Assembly: GCA_964643355.1 (NCBI GenBank)
Contig: CAZXPW010000022.1
Coordinates: 1 to 64,000, forward strand
DNA: 64,000 nt
Origin: FEN-1350 sp964643355
Lineage (GTDB): Bacteria > Planctomycetota > Phycisphaerae > Sedimentisphaerales > Anaerohalosphaeraceae
Direction: 5' to 3'
The notes under the pieces were generated by a model. That model was not told where the DNA came from. It worked only from the letters and a program-made list of their open reading frames with translations, and did no database searches. Below are positions 18,793-28,228 of this stretch, one piece after another (within the stretch, counting starts at the first letter, position 1; each line of letters opens with the position of its first letter). The position numbers and the translations under genes are program-made.

Positions 18793-19231
18793 TGGACGAG
18801 TCGCAAGTCTTTATTTTATAAGTTGTTACAGACAACAGACTCCGTCTCTGTCGGTTGTCCCCTTAAACCGAACTGGAACGGAATTACTCTATGTTATGAA
18901 CAAAGCAACAAAAACTGTATTGAAATTCGAATTTTGGGCCTGACAGGAGAATACGAAAGTGGAAATCATCATCGTCTGGCGTTATAAACGGACCATATGT
19001 GTCCCTACGAAGGATCGCCTCATCCTTCCAACTAACCGGACATCCCAAGCTCTTATCTCCACTGGTTCCCGCCATGAATCCACACAATCCATGCGACTTA
19101 TTTTGCTCATCTATCCTTCGCGTTTTCCTCTCTCCTCATTGTAAAACGCTGACTATAGCGGGATCGATTCAATTTCGCAAGGGATTCCCCAGACAGATCG
19201 GGCAAAATCCTGGATCGGCAATAAAATAACA
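18793..19231. other. Intergenic region upstream of the EPS unit
   Basis: No convincing gene is seen here. It holds a 14-bp sequence shared with the amtB upstream region (18805-18818) and, just beyond it, an imperfect inverted repeat at 18831-18859 with outer arms GACAAC/GTTGTC. Either could be part of the promoter or operator of the EPS unit, transcribed to the left. Confidence 0.4.
18805..18818 (-). promoter_or_regulatory. Shared 14-bp element before the EPS unit
   Basis: Read on the minus strand this is TAAAATAAAGACTT, ending 12 bp before the EPS start codon. The identical 14 bases occur at 21106-21119 upstream of amtB in the same orientation. TAAAAT could act as a -10 element, but no clear -35 is seen at either place. 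Confidence 0.35.
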
Positions 19232-19267
19232 GGACAGGTCCAAGCCAGAATTGGCCGGGACCTGTCC
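19232..19267 (-). terminator. Intrinsic terminator of amtB-glnK
   Basis: The arms GGACAGGTCC (19232-19241) and GGACCTGTCC (19258-19267) are perfectly complementary, with an inner GCCA/TGGC pair. On the minus strand a T-rich stretch (TGTTATTTTAT) follows. It lies 36 bp past the glnK stop. Confidence 0.85.
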
Positions 19268-19303
19268 CGATACCCCGTAGGTAGATGGAATTGGGGACGA
19301 AAA

Positions 19304-19648
19304 TCAAATCGCCCCGCCGCCCCGCTCGCCGGTACGGATTCGGATACATTCTTCCAGTGGAGTGATGAAGATTTTGCCGTCGCCTACTTTGCCACCGTTG
19401 GGGCTCTTGGCGGAAATCATAATCGCCCGGACGGTGATATCGACAAACGAATCATTGACGGCGATATCCAATCGGGCCTTGGGGATCAGATTGGGGATCA
19501 CTTTCTTGCCTCGATAGAGATCCTCGTCCATTTGCTGGCCGTGTCCCGAGACGCGGCTGACGGTGATTCGGGTAATCTCGGCCTCGATCAGGGCCTCGCG
19601 GACCTGATCCAAACGATCTTCCTGAATGATAGCGGTAATCAGTTTCAT
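19304..19648 (-). CDS. glnK: PII nitrogen regulatory protein lacking the uridylylation tyrosine
   Basis: A 114-residue PII protein, normal length. The start has an AAAGGAAA ribosome site. The B-loop GGKVGDGKIFITPL and C-loop ECIRIRTGERG, which bind ATP/ADP and 2-oxoglutarate, are intact. The T-loop reads QQMDEDLYRGKKVIPNLIPK, so the Tyr uridylylated in enteric GlnB/GlnK (Tyr51) is replaced by Val, and the cyanobacterial Ser49 position by Lys. It should therefore respond to metabolites without covalent modification at those sites. It follows amtB by 12 bp, the classic pairing in which GlnK blocks the AmtB pore when nitrogen is ample. Confidence 0.95.
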   Translation of the reverse strand: MKLITAIIQEDRLDQVREALIEAEITRITVSRVSGHGQQMDEDLYRGKKVIPNLIPKARLDIAVNDSFVDITVRAIMISAKSPNGGKVGDGKIFITPLEECIRIRTGERGGGAI

Positions 19649-19660
19649 GGCTGTTTCCTT

Positions 19661-21004
19661 TTAGCTTGCGTGGAGCATTCCGTAACCGCGTTCGCCGTGG
19701 AAAGTATGGTCCAGACCGGCCATCTCGGCCTCGGGTCGGGCCCGGAATCCCACGAGTTTATTCACGACGACGACGATGATCAAGGTCAAGACCGCGGCAT
19801 AGACGATTGCGATTCCGACGGCCACCAATTGGACGCCGAGTTGATCGAACATTGTCCAGCCATCCATACCTTTCTTGACGGCCGATTCGGCGGCGGTTCT
19901 CATCCAGCTTTCGCGGATGAAGAAAGTCAGGCCGATCGCCCCGGTGATTCCGCCGACTCCGTGGATTCCAAAAGCATCCAAGCTGTCATCGTAGCCCAAT
20001 TTGCTTTTCAGCAGAATCGCATGATAGCAAATCAGAGATGCGATGATTCCCAGGATGATCGCGCCGGAGGGTTGCACAACTCCGGCGGCGGGTGTAACCG
20101 CGACCAATCCCGCCAGAACCCCGCTGCCAAATCCGAGAGCTGTGGCTTTGCCTTGATAGAGACTCTCGATAATCATCCAGGTCATCGCCCCGGCACCCGC
20201 AGCCGCCTGGGTCGCGGTCAGGGCCTGTGCAGTCAACAAGCCGCTGGCAACGCTGCTACCGGCATTGAAACCAAACCAGCCGACCCACAGCAGACCCGCC
20301 CCGATGATGGTTAATACCAGATTGCTGGGCGGCATGGTGGTCTTGGGATATCCTCGGCGAGCCCCCAGAATCAGTGCGGCCACCAGACCGCTGACACCGG
20401 AGGAGATATGGACGACGGTTCCACCGGCAAAGTCGATCGCGCCGGCTGCCCCCATGTTGAACAGGAATCCATCGGTGGCCCAAACCCAATGGCACAGCGG
20501 ATTATAGACCAGTAGTCCCCACAGCGCAATGAACAGGCAATAGCCCCGGAAAGTCACCCGTTCGGCAAATGCCCCCGCGATCAGGGCCGGCGTAATCATG
20601 GCGAATTTGCCCTGGAACATGGCGAATACATAATCCGGAACGCCGGAGGCCATGATCGACTCGTCGATGCTCTTGAGGAAAAGCAATCCCGAATCCCAGC
20701 CGATCCATCCGCCAAGGGCGCTTTTGCCAAAGGACATCGCATACCCGCAGATCACCCATAGCACTGCGATAATCGACATCGCCGCAAAGCTGTGCATCAT
20801 TGTCCCCAGGACATTCTTAGTCCGGACCAGCCCGCCGTAAAACATGGCCAAACCCGGAATCATCAGCAAGACCAGCGTGGTCGATGTCAGCATCCATGCG
20901 GTAGCACCACTGTCAATGGCGGGAGTGTCGGCCGCCATGGATACGGCCGGACAAGCCAGAAGAAACCCGGCTGGACCGATCCATTTGATGTGTTTGAAAA
21001 TCAT
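19661..21004 (-). CDS. amtB: Ammonium transporter AmtB
   Basis: I choose the ATG at 21004, which has a GAGG ribosome site and opens a signal peptide (MIFKHIKWIGPAGFLLACPAVSMA-A); the frame extends 54 bp further but without such a signal. This gives 447 residues with 11 expected membrane helices after cleavage. The Amt signature DFAGGTVVHISSGVSGLVAALILG is present, as are AMFYGGLVRTKN at the first helices and the second conserved histidine in HGVGGITGAIG. The protein conducts ammonium/ammonia across the inner membrane. It is co-transcribed with glnK. Confidence 0.96.
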   Translation of the reverse strand: MIFKHIKWIGPAGFLLACPAVSMAADTPAIDSGATAWMLTSTTLVLLMIPGLAMFYGGLVRTKNVLGTMMHSFAAMSIIAVLWVICGYAMSFGKSALGGWIGWDSGLLFLKSIDESIMASGVPDYVFAMFQGKFAMITPALIAGAFAERVTFRGYCLFIALWGLLVYNPLCHWVWATDGFLFNMGAAGAIDFAGGTVVHISSGVSGLVAALILGARRGYPKTTMPPSNLVLTIIGAGLLWVGWFGFNAGSSVASGLLTAQALTATQAAAGAGAMTWMIIESLYQGKATALGFGSGVLAGLVAVTPAAGVVQPSGAIILGIIASLICYHAILLKSKLGYDDSLDAFGIHGVGGITGAIGLTFFIRESWMRTAAESAVKKGMDGWTMFDQLGVQLVAVGIAIVYAAVLTLIIVVVVNKLVGFRARPEAEMAGLDHTFHGERGYGMLHAS

Positions 21005-21105
21005 GGCAATTTTCCTCAATCGGATACAATCATTCGGCCCTGACCAAACAGGGTCCATACCACTTCCAGTATCGCAATCCGTGTGCCATGGAGCGATATT
21101 AACAT

Positions 21106-21119
21106 AAGTCTTTATTTTA
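21106..21119 (-). promoter_or_regulatory. Shared 14-bp element before amtB
   Basis: The minus strand reads TAAAATAAAGACTT, identical to 18805-18818 in front of the EPS unit. It lies about 100 bp upstream of the amtB ATG. No sigma-54 promoter (TGGCAC-N5-TTGC) was found by eye between it and the gene. Confidence 0.35.
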
Positions 21120-21420
21120 CAAAGAATAACGGTTTACACCGATTAAGTCCACGGACTATACATGCCTACATTATTGTATAACAAATTATATAAACATACA
21201 ATATTGCAATCTCTTCGGGGCTTGCATTCTAACTGAACTTTTCGATAGACTTCAATCTGTGTTTTTGGTATGATAACAAATTGATAACGATATGAGCAGG
21301 CAGCAGTGGATTTGATGCGATGAGGGTGACAGGTATTTCGTTCATTTCAGAAGGCATATCGAAGCGCCGTCGTAGAGTGCGATGCGTGCCAAAGGAAATC
21401 ATTTTGTAGGGAGGTACTGT
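21120..21420. other. AT-rich divergent intergenic region
   Basis: No gene is recognised. The stretch 21160-21210 is very AT-rich and could hold promoters for the divergent amtB and 21421 genes, but I could not define boxes. The change from GC-rich sequence on the left to the AT-richer accessory block on the right falls here. Confidence 0.5.
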
Positions 21421-21999
21421 ATGAAAAGGTTTATCGTTCTTGGTTTTATGATTGCTCTGTCGGCCTGTCTGTATGCTCAGACAGATATCACCGACGGCGG
21501 CACGATAGCGATTCAGGGTGTACCCAATGATGGCGTCTCTACTGGCGACAATCACGGTTGGCCGGGTGGCGAGGCCCCACCGAATGCGTTTGACAATAAT
21601 ACGGGGACTAAGTTCCTCCATTTCAAGGGCGAGCTTGAGCCAACAGGTGTCCGCGTTACCCCCACTCGTACCCAAACGATCGCCGGGGGAATGACTTTCA
21701 CAACGGCCAATGATGCTGAAGCCCGCGACCCGATTTCATGGGAACTCTATGGTTCCAACGACAGTATTAACGGACCGTGGACCCTGATTGCCAAGGGTAC
21801 TATTTATGATTTCCGGCAAGCGACGCCCTGGGCACGAAATACGAAAAGCACAACGCAGATTGCCTTCGCCAATACCGTCGAATATAACCACTATCAAGTC
21901 ATGTTCCCGGCAATCCGTAACAGCATCTATCCTGGCGGCGCCAACAGCATGCAGATCAACGAAATCGAAATCTGGACCCATGTGAGAAATCCCAAATAG
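21421..21999 (+). CDS. Secreted discoidin-like protein
   Basis: The ATG at 21421 follows a GGGAGG ribosome site and opens a clear signal peptide (MKRFIVLGFMIALSACLYAQ-T), giving 192 residues. The rest reads like a galactose-binding/discoidin fold: PPNAFDNNTGTKFLHFKGE, then RDPISWELYGSNDSINGPWTLIAKGTI and a final NSMQINEIEIW strand, all typical of such domains in planctomycete secreted proteins. Family homologues bind glycans. There is no anchor or sorting motif. It may be carried with the GLUG genes that follow 36 bp downstream. Confidence 0.7.
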   Translation: MKRFIVLGFMIALSACLYAQTDITDGGTIAIQGVPNDGVSTGDNHGWPGGEAPPNAFDNNTGTKFLHFKGELEPTGVRVTPTRTQTIAGGMTFTTANDAEARDPISWELYGSNDSINGPWTLIAKGTIYDFRQATPWARNTKSTTQIAFANTVEYNHYQVMFPAIRNSIYPGGANSMQINEIEIWTHVRNPK

Positions 22000-22035
22000 T
22001 AAACCGCAAAATGAAACCGCTTATTTTGGAGGTGT

Positions 22036-24642
22036 ATGATGCTCCCTAAAAACCATCCGCTGACTCTTGGATTCATTATGGTTTTGGTTTTTTCACTGCC
22101 TTCTGTTTCCTTGGCGGCGACCTATGGTGGGGGCAGCGGGACGGCGGAGGAACCCTATGAAATCTGGGCACCGGAGCAAATGAACACCATTGGATTGAAT
22201 CCGGGTGACTGGGGAAAGCATTTCAAGCTTATGGCTAATATCGATATGTCTATCTATACAGGGACTCAGTATAATATCATTGGGAATTTGACTACAAAAT
22301 TCACCGGCACATTTGATGGCAACGGGCATGTTATAAGTAACTTGACAATTACGGCATCGTCTCAAAGTAACGTTGGGCTTTTGGGCTATGTCGGCTCCGG
22401 CGGGAAGATTCTAAATCTGGGTGTAGAAAATATTGGTATAGCCGGGTACCGATGGGTCGGCGGGCTGGTGGGGGAAAATTTTGGCACCATCACATCCTGT
22501 TACGCCACCGGGGCTGTAAGCGGTACTTCTTATGATGTTGGCGGTCTGGTGGGATATAATTCTGGCACCGTCAGGTCCTGTTACGCCACCGGCACTGTCA
22601 GCGGGTCAATTTATGTCGGCGGTCTGGTGGGGTATAATATTGGCCCCATCACAGCCTGTTACGCCACCGTCACTGTCAGCGGTACTGATGAGGTCGGCGG
22701 TCTGGTGGGGTTTGATTTTAGCACCATCACCGCTTCCTTCTGGGATATTGAGACAAGCGGCCAGTCCGGCAGTGCAGGTGGGAAGGGACTGACTACAGCT
22801 CAAATGAAAACACTGTCTATCTATCAGAATGCCGACTGGGCAGACAAGAACTGGGTGATAAATGACGGTGTGGATTACCCCCGATTGGCTTGGGAAAATA
22901 CCAGCGGGGTACCGATTCCTTTGTCGTTGGCTGTCCCTCTTGCCGGAAATGGAACGGCAGAAGATCCTTATCTGATTTCCACCGCACAGGAGTTTGCGTT
23001 ATTAAGCTGGTATACTGATGTTCTGAACAAACATATCCAACTGACAGCCAATTTAGATTTAAGCGGTCTCTCACTCTATCCCATCGGCGACCTTGGTCCC
23101 TTTACCGGCGTTTTTGACGGGAATGGCTTTACTGTTAGCAACGCGGTTATCCTTCAGCCTAACAGTAGCTATGTGGGGCTTTTCAGCTATCTTCTCTCCG
23201 GCGGGAAGATTCTGAATCTGGGTGCAGAAAATATAGATATAGCCGGGTACCTAATTGTCGGCGGTCTGGCGGGGGGTACATATTCTGGCACCATTACTGC
23301 CTGTTACGTCACCGGCTCCGTCAGCGGTTCTGCTGATGAATATAGTTGGGTCGGCGGGCTGGTGGGGAATAATTCTGGCACCATTACATCCTGTTACGCC
23401 ACCGGCTCTGTCAGCAGCTCTGGCAATGATGTTGGCGGTCTGGTGGGGTATAATTCTGGCACCATCATGTCCTGTTATGCCACCGGCACTGTCAGCGGTA
23501 CTTCTTATGTCGGCGGGCTGGTGGGGAGGAATTATTATGGCACCATCACTGCCTCCTTCTGGGATATTGAGACAAGCGGTACTACAGATGGAGTTGGCAA
23601 TGAGGATCCAGATCCAACCGGTGTGATGGGATTAGATACGGCAGCAATGCAGACCCTTTCAACCTTTACTTCAGCAGGCTGGGATTTCATAAACGAGACT
23701 GCTAATGGAACCAACGATTATTGGCGGATGTGTATTGATGGTATCGATTATCCTCGCCTGAATTGGGAATTCACCGATGGTGATTTTTCCTGCCCAGATG
23801 GTGTTTATTTCGAAGATCTTGATTATTATGTCGGTCAGTGGCTCATAAGTGGCTGTACAACAGACAATAACTATTGTGGTGGAGCAGACCTGAATTATTC
23901 TGGTGCCGTAGATTTGGCCGACTTCGCTATTTTTGCAGAAAACTGGCTAAAAGAAAAGCAGATCATTGACCATATATTAATGATTGAGATGAGTCTTTCC
24001 TACGACTTCGGCGAAGGTTATGCCAGCAACATGCCGGTTGACTATGAATTTGATGCGTGGATGCGGGTTGATGATACGGTTGTTTCCGGAACGATACGAA
24101 CACCCGGCGGTACTGTCTATCCAGCAGAGATGGAAACTGATGACGGTGAAAACTGGCTGGGTATCGGTGTAGGATCACCTCAGTTAGAAGATCTTGCCGA
24201 TTTCACGGACGGCGAATATCGTTTCACCGTTGTCTATACAAACGGAACATCTCAGTCAACCTCGATTCTCTTTGCTTTGGAGGATGGTGGCCCGATTCCG
24301 CCTGTCGATCAGGTGTTGGTCGCAGAGTACCCGGTGCATCGTTCGACGGATGTCCCATTGGCCATTCATGTCAAACTGATCCCGCTGGATAATCCTGACT
24401 GGACTTACGGTCTTGAATGGTTTCCTGTAGATGAAGATTCAGATGCGTTAAGCGGTGGACTGGAAGAGTTGCCCTACACCACCACAACCGCCGGTCCTCT
24501 GAATTTATCGCCTAATACTCTGTATGAGATTGAACTGACCACCAATCACGCCATATGGTCAACCAACGAGGACGGGATTCCTTATGTGGTCGATAAAGAC
24601 TCTGAAGTGGAGATTCAATTTACAACGGTTTCTGAACCTTGA
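22036..24642 (+). CDS. GLUG-repeat surface protein with internal dockerin-like motif
   Basis: An 868-residue secreted protein. A TTTTGGAGGTGT ribosome site precedes ATGATG, and the signal peptide ends SVSLAA. Two blocks follow, each opening with a GGGSGTAEEPYEIW- or GNGTAEDPYLIST-type lead-in and holding four GLUG repeats (consensus VGGLVGxNSGTITSCYATGxVSG) closed by an ASFWDIETSG unit. At about 585-637 there is a dockerin-like pair (DLDYYVGQWL ... DLNYSGAVDLADFAIFAENWL). Unusually this is internal: about 230 residues of Ig-like sequence follow it. GLUG proteins are thought to act in adhesion. The next gene is a paralogue, sharing the ribosome site and signal peptide almost exactly. Confidence 0.85.
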   Translation: MMLPKNHPLTLGFIMVLVFSLPSVSLAATYGGGSGTAEEPYEIWAPEQMNTIGLNPGDWGKHFKLMANIDMSIYTGTQYNIIGNLTTKFTGTFDGNGHVISNLTITASSQSNVGLLGYVGSGGKILNLGVENIGIAGYRWVGGLVGENFGTITSCYATGAVSGTSYDVGGLVGYNSGTVRSCYATGTVSGSIYVGGLVGYNIGPITACYATVTVSGTDEVGGLVGFDFSTITASFWDIETSGQSGSAGGKGLTTAQMKTLSIYQNADWADKNWVINDGVDYPRLAWENTSGVPIPLSLAVPLAGNGTAEDPYLISTAQEFALLSWYTDVLNKHIQLTANLDLSGLSLYPIGDLGPFTGVFDGNGFTVSNAVILQPNSSYVGLFSYLLSGGKILNLGAENIDIAGYLIVGGLAGGTYSGTITACYVTGSVSGSADEYSWVGGLVGNNSGTITSCYATGSVSSSGNDVGGLVGYNSGTIMSCYATGTVSGTSYVGGLVGRNYYGTITASFWDIETSGTTDGVGNEDPDPTGVMGLDTAAMQTLSTFTSAGWDFINETANGTNDYWRMCIDGIDYPRLNWEFTDGDFSCPDGVYFEDLDYYVGQWLISGCTTDNNYCGGADLNYSGAVDLADFAIFAENWLKEKQIIDHILMIEMSLSYDFGEGYASNMPVDYEFDAWMRVDDTVVSGTIRTPGGTVYPAEMETDDGENWLGIGVGSPQLEDLADFTDGEYRFTVVYTNGTSQSTSILFALEDGGPIPPVDQVLVAEYPVHRSTDVPLAIHVKLIPLDNPDWTYGLEWFPVDEDSDALSGGLEELPYTTTTAGPLNLSPNTLYEIELTTNHAIWSTNEDGIPYVVDKDSEVEIQFTTVSEP

Positions 24643-24812
24643 TGGATCAGTGACTATCTTCCTCTTCCGTTTACAGATTAATGTTCCCGATGCCAGACGG
24701 AGGCAATGACAATTATGTGTTGGAGGGTTAGAATTCACTGGCCTACAAAGAATAATCCCAAACGGTGGGTTATATTATTTTTGCAAATTGAAACCTGTTA
24801 TTTTGGAGGTGT

Positions 24813-27800
24813 ATGATGCTCCCTAAAAACCATCCGTTGGTTCTTGGATTCATTATGGTTCTGGTTCTTTCACTGCCTTCAGTTTCCTTGGCGGCTACCT
24901 ATGGTGGGGGCAGTGGAACTGCGGAGGAACCCTATGAAATCTGGACACCGGAGCAAATGAACACCATTGGACTGAATCCGGGGGACTGGGGGAAGTATTT
25001 CAAGCTGATGGATAACATCGATATGTCTGTTTATATAGGGACGGAGTATAATATCATTGGTACTTCAACATCGCCATTCACAGGCACATTCGACGGCGAT
25101 GAACACAGCATCAGCAACCTTACTTATACGACAACCGAGATCGTTGATTATGTTGGACTGTTTGGCTACGTTTCTGGTTACACTGCCACGATAAAGAATC
25201 TTGGTGTAGAAAATGTATCGTTATCAACCGGGGGCAAGTATATTGGCGGGCTGGTGGGGTCGAATTCTGGCTCCATCACGGACTGTTTTGTCAGCGGCTC
25301 TGTCAGCGGTTTTAACTATGTCGGCGGTCTGGTAGGAAGTAATGCGAATGGTGCCAGTATCATGTCCTGTTACGCCACTAGCTCTGTCAGTGGTTCCGGC
25401 TATGTCGGCGGTCTGGTGGGTTATAATTCTTCTTACGATGTTATCAAATCCTGTTACGCCACCGGGTCTGTAACCGGTTCTGATTCTGTCGGCGGTCTGG
25501 TAGGAAGTAATGCGAATGGTGCCAGTACCATCATGTCCTGTTACGCCACCGGGTCTGTAACCGGTTCTGGTAGCAAAGTTGGCGGTTTGGTGGGATATAG
25601 TTATGGTGCCGTCACATCCTGTTACTCTACAGGCAATGTCACTGGGACAGGTAGCTATGTTGGCGGTCTGGTGGGGCAGAACGAAAGTCATGAGGGAGCT
25701 ATCACATCCTGTTTCTGGGATATGCAAACATCAGGTCAGCCCGGCAGCGGCAGCGGTAAAGGGTTGACAACCGAACAGATGAAAACCCTGTCGATCTTTC
25801 AGAATGCTGGTTGGGCAGATAAAGGCTGGGTGATGAATGATGGTGCGGATTGTCCGCGATTGGATTGGGAAGATGCCGGAGGTGTACCGATTCCTTCACC
25901 GCAGGCGATTCCTCTTTCTGGAGACGGTACAGCAGAAGATCCTTATCTGATCTCTACCGCAGAGGAGTTTTCACTATTAAGCTGGTATTCAAATGTTCTG
26001 AATAAGCATATCACGCTGACAGCGAATCTGGACTTAAGTGGAATAACGCCCTATCCAATCGGCGACCTTGGCCCCTTTACCGGTATGTTTGATGGCAATG
26101 GCCATACAATCAGCAACGCGGTGATCGAACAACCCGGCAGTGACTATGTGGGATTGTTTGGCAGTGTCGGTATCGGGGGACAGATTAATAATCTGGGTGT
26201 ACAGAATGCGATAATAACCGGACGAAATTGTGTTGGTACTCTGGCTGGAATTAATATGCAAAGAAGTACTATCACATTGTGTTATGCTAACGGCTCTGCC
26301 AAGGGTTCTGGTGATTTTATAGGCGGTTTGGTGGGGAACAATGATAGGGGGTGTATTATCAATTGTTTCGCCGCCAGTTCCGTCAACGGCAATCGGAGAG
26401 TCGGCGGTCTGTCGGGACGGAATCTATCTGGCTCCATCATGTCCTGTTACGCCACCGGCTCTGTGACCGGTGGTAGCAAGTACGTTGGCGGTCTGGTGGG
26501 GGAGAATTGGGAAGGTACCGTCACGACCTCTTTCTGGGATATCCAGACATCAGGTCGTGCCAGCAGCGCAGGTGGTAAAGGACTAACGACTGAACAGATG
26601 AAAACGATGTCCAATTTCCAGAATTCTGGTTGGGATTTTGTTGGCGAAAGCGCAAACGGACTGAATGATTATTGGCAAATGGAAGCCAATGAGTATCCCC
26701 ATTTTACAATTCACACATGGACCCTTGCGGGCGATGGCACTGTCACCCATCCTTATGTCATTTCTACTCCTTCCGATCTGGGCAAGGTTTGGTTGAGACC
26801 GACGGCCTGTTTTCGTCTAAATAATAACATCGATTTATCTGGTATTTCATGGTCATCTTCAGTTGTTCCGAGATTTTCTGGGGTGTTTGATGGTCAGGGA
26901 TTTGCTGTTTCCCATCTTACCATCAATCTGCCCGAATATATTTATATGGGTCTTTTTGGCCGCATTGATAGTGGCAGTCAACTCCGGAACCTTCGCGTAG
27001 AAAGCATCTCTAACACAGGCCAAGATTATGTCGGTGGTCTGGCGGGATTGAACTCTGGTTCCATCATTTCTTGTTCCGCGACGGGAGAGGTAAGTGGTCC
27101 TGATAATTATGATTGGTATGTCGGCGGCTTGGTGGGTGACAACTCTGGTTCAATCACCGCAAGTTATGCGACGGGAGAGGTAATAGGATACTATTGTGTC
27201 GGCGGCTTGGTGGGTCACAGCTCTGGTTCAATCACCTCAAGTTATGCGACGGGAGAGGTGAATGGTTACCAATATGTCGGCGGTTTGGTGGGGAGTAATG
27301 GTGATCAACAATTCGATGGTGGCGGGTCCATCACTTTCTGTTATGCCACTGACTCTGTGATTGGCTCGGACAATTATGTCGGCGGTCTAGTGGGTGACAA
27401 CTCTGGTTTAATCACCTCAAGTTATGCGACGGGAGAGGTGAGTGGTTCTGGTAATAATATCTTTGGTTTGGCAGGAACAAATCGTTATGGTGGAATGATC
27501 ACGGCTTGTTTCTGGGATATTGAGACAAGCGGCAAAAATAAAGGTGTTGATTATGGTTCTTCCGGTGGCGTAACAGGTAAGACCACGGCCGAAATGCAGA
27601 CCCTCGCCACCTTCACCTCAGCCGGTTGGGATTTTCTCGGTGAATCGACCAACGGCACTGCTGACATCTGGCGTATGTGTACCAATGATGTGGATTACCC
27701 TCGTCTATCATGGGAATATTCCCAAGGCGGCGATTTCGACTGTCCTAATGGTGTGGATTTGAACGACCTTCTTTACTTTGCCACTCGCTGGCTCGCCACT

Positions 27801-27905
27801 ACCATTGAAACGATCGGTTCTGCCGATCCTACTTTCGATGGCAGAGTTGACCTATCCGACCTTGCCATCCTATCGAAGAATTGGCTGAAAGATATGGCTC
27901 CCTAA
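24813..27905 (+). CDS. GLUG-repeat surface protein with C-terminal dockerin-like motif
   Basis: A 1030-residue paralogue of the previous gene, with the same signal peptide and ribosome site (about 50 bp of almost identical 5' sequence). I count 16 GLUG repeats in three blocks of about six, four and six, each ended by a (C/S)FWD(I/M)xTSG unit. A dockerin-like pair closes the protein (about 975-1028; DCPNGVDLNDLLYFATRWL ... DGRVDLSDLAILSKNWLK). The third repeat block has no counterpart in the shorter paralogue. Probably a secreted adhesin-like protein; the partner of the dockerin-like part is unknown. Confidence 0.87.
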   Translation: MMLPKNHPLVLGFIMVLVLSLPSVSLAATYGGGSGTAEEPYEIWTPEQMNTIGLNPGDWGKYFKLMDNIDMSVYIGTEYNIIGTSTSPFTGTFDGDEHSISNLTYTTTEIVDYVGLFGYVSGYTATIKNLGVENVSLSTGGKYIGGLVGSNSGSITDCFVSGSVSGFNYVGGLVGSNANGASIMSCYATSSVSGSGYVGGLVGYNSSYDVIKSCYATGSVTGSDSVGGLVGSNANGASTIMSCYATGSVTGSGSKVGGLVGYSYGAVTSCYSTGNVTGTGSYVGGLVGQNESHEGAITSCFWDMQTSGQPGSGSGKGLTTEQMKTLSIFQNAGWADKGWVMNDGADCPRLDWEDAGGVPIPSPQAIPLSGDGTAEDPYLISTAEEFSLLSWYSNVLNKHITLTANLDLSGITPYPIGDLGPFTGMFDGNGHTISNAVIEQPGSDYVGLFGSVGIGGQINNLGVQNAIITGRNCVGTLAGINMQRSTITLCYANGSAKGSGDFIGGLVGNNDRGCIINCFAASSVNGNRRVGGLSGRNLSGSIMSCYATGSVTGGSKYVGGLVGENWEGTVTTSFWDIQTSGRASSAGGKGLTTEQMKTMSNFQNSGWDFVGESANGLNDYWQMEANEYPHFTIHTWTLAGDGTVTHPYVISTPSDLGKVWLRPTACFRLNNNIDLSGISWSSSVVPRFSGVFDGQGFAVSHLTINLPEYIYMGLFGRIDSGSQLRNLRVESISNTGQDYVGGLAGLNSGSIISCSATGEVSGPDNYDWYVGGLVGDNSGSITASYATGEVIGYYCVGGLVGHSSGSITSSYATGEVNGYQYVGGLVGSNGDQQFDGGGSITFCYATDSVIGSDNYVGGLVGDNSGLITSSYATGEVSGSGNNIFGLAGTNRYGGMITACFWDIETSGKNKGVDYGSSGGVTGKTTAEMQTLATFTSAGWDFLGESTNGTADIWRMCTNDVDYPRLSWEYSQGGDFDCPNGVDLNDLLYFATRWLATTIETIGSADPTFDGRVDLSDLAILSKNWLKDMAP

Positions 27906-28228
27906 CCCCCTATTATCCTGCCACCCTATCGATCCCCGTCGGGGCTGGCAACGACACAGATTCTGGGGTACGAGTCACCACGGAAAGCTAATTCCTTCAG
28001 GAACCGAATACTCGGTTCCGACTTATCTCATGCCACACCTCGTATTATTATTGAAGATATTATCAGTATCTCGGAACATAAAAAGGATTTCCCAGAAAAT
28101 AACTGTTCAAATGGTCAACTATCACTTAGGTCGATAACTCAATTCCCCGAAATCAAAATAAGTGGGTTAATCCCAAACCTGTGATAATAATCACACTATA
28201 TCTACAGAAAAGAATTTGAGAATTTGAT
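27906..28228. other. Intergenic region before the two-component genes
   Basis: No gene is seen. A small hairpin-forming stretch (GATCCCCGTCGGGGCTG) lies near 27930 without a T-run, and a perfect CRP-like palindrome lies at 28180-28195. Confidence 0.5.
28180..28195. promoter_or_regulatory. Perfect CRP/FNR-family-type operator
   Basis: TGTGATAATAATCACA matches the CRP half-site arrangement TGTGA-N6-TCACA exactly. It ends 33 bp before the start codon of the sensor gene, and CTATAT follows at once as a possible -10. A CRP/FNR-family regulator is therefore a reasonable expectation, but none is encoded in this window. Confidence 0.55.

Noticed and set aside
21005..21120. Sigma-54 promoter for amtB
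   Set aside because: No TGGC-N8-GC-type pair with correct spacing could be found.
22500..27500. CRISPR-like regular repeats in the GLUG genes
   Set aside because: The periodicity is that of in-frame protein repeats of about 25 residues that vary in sequence; there are no constant repeats with unique spacers.
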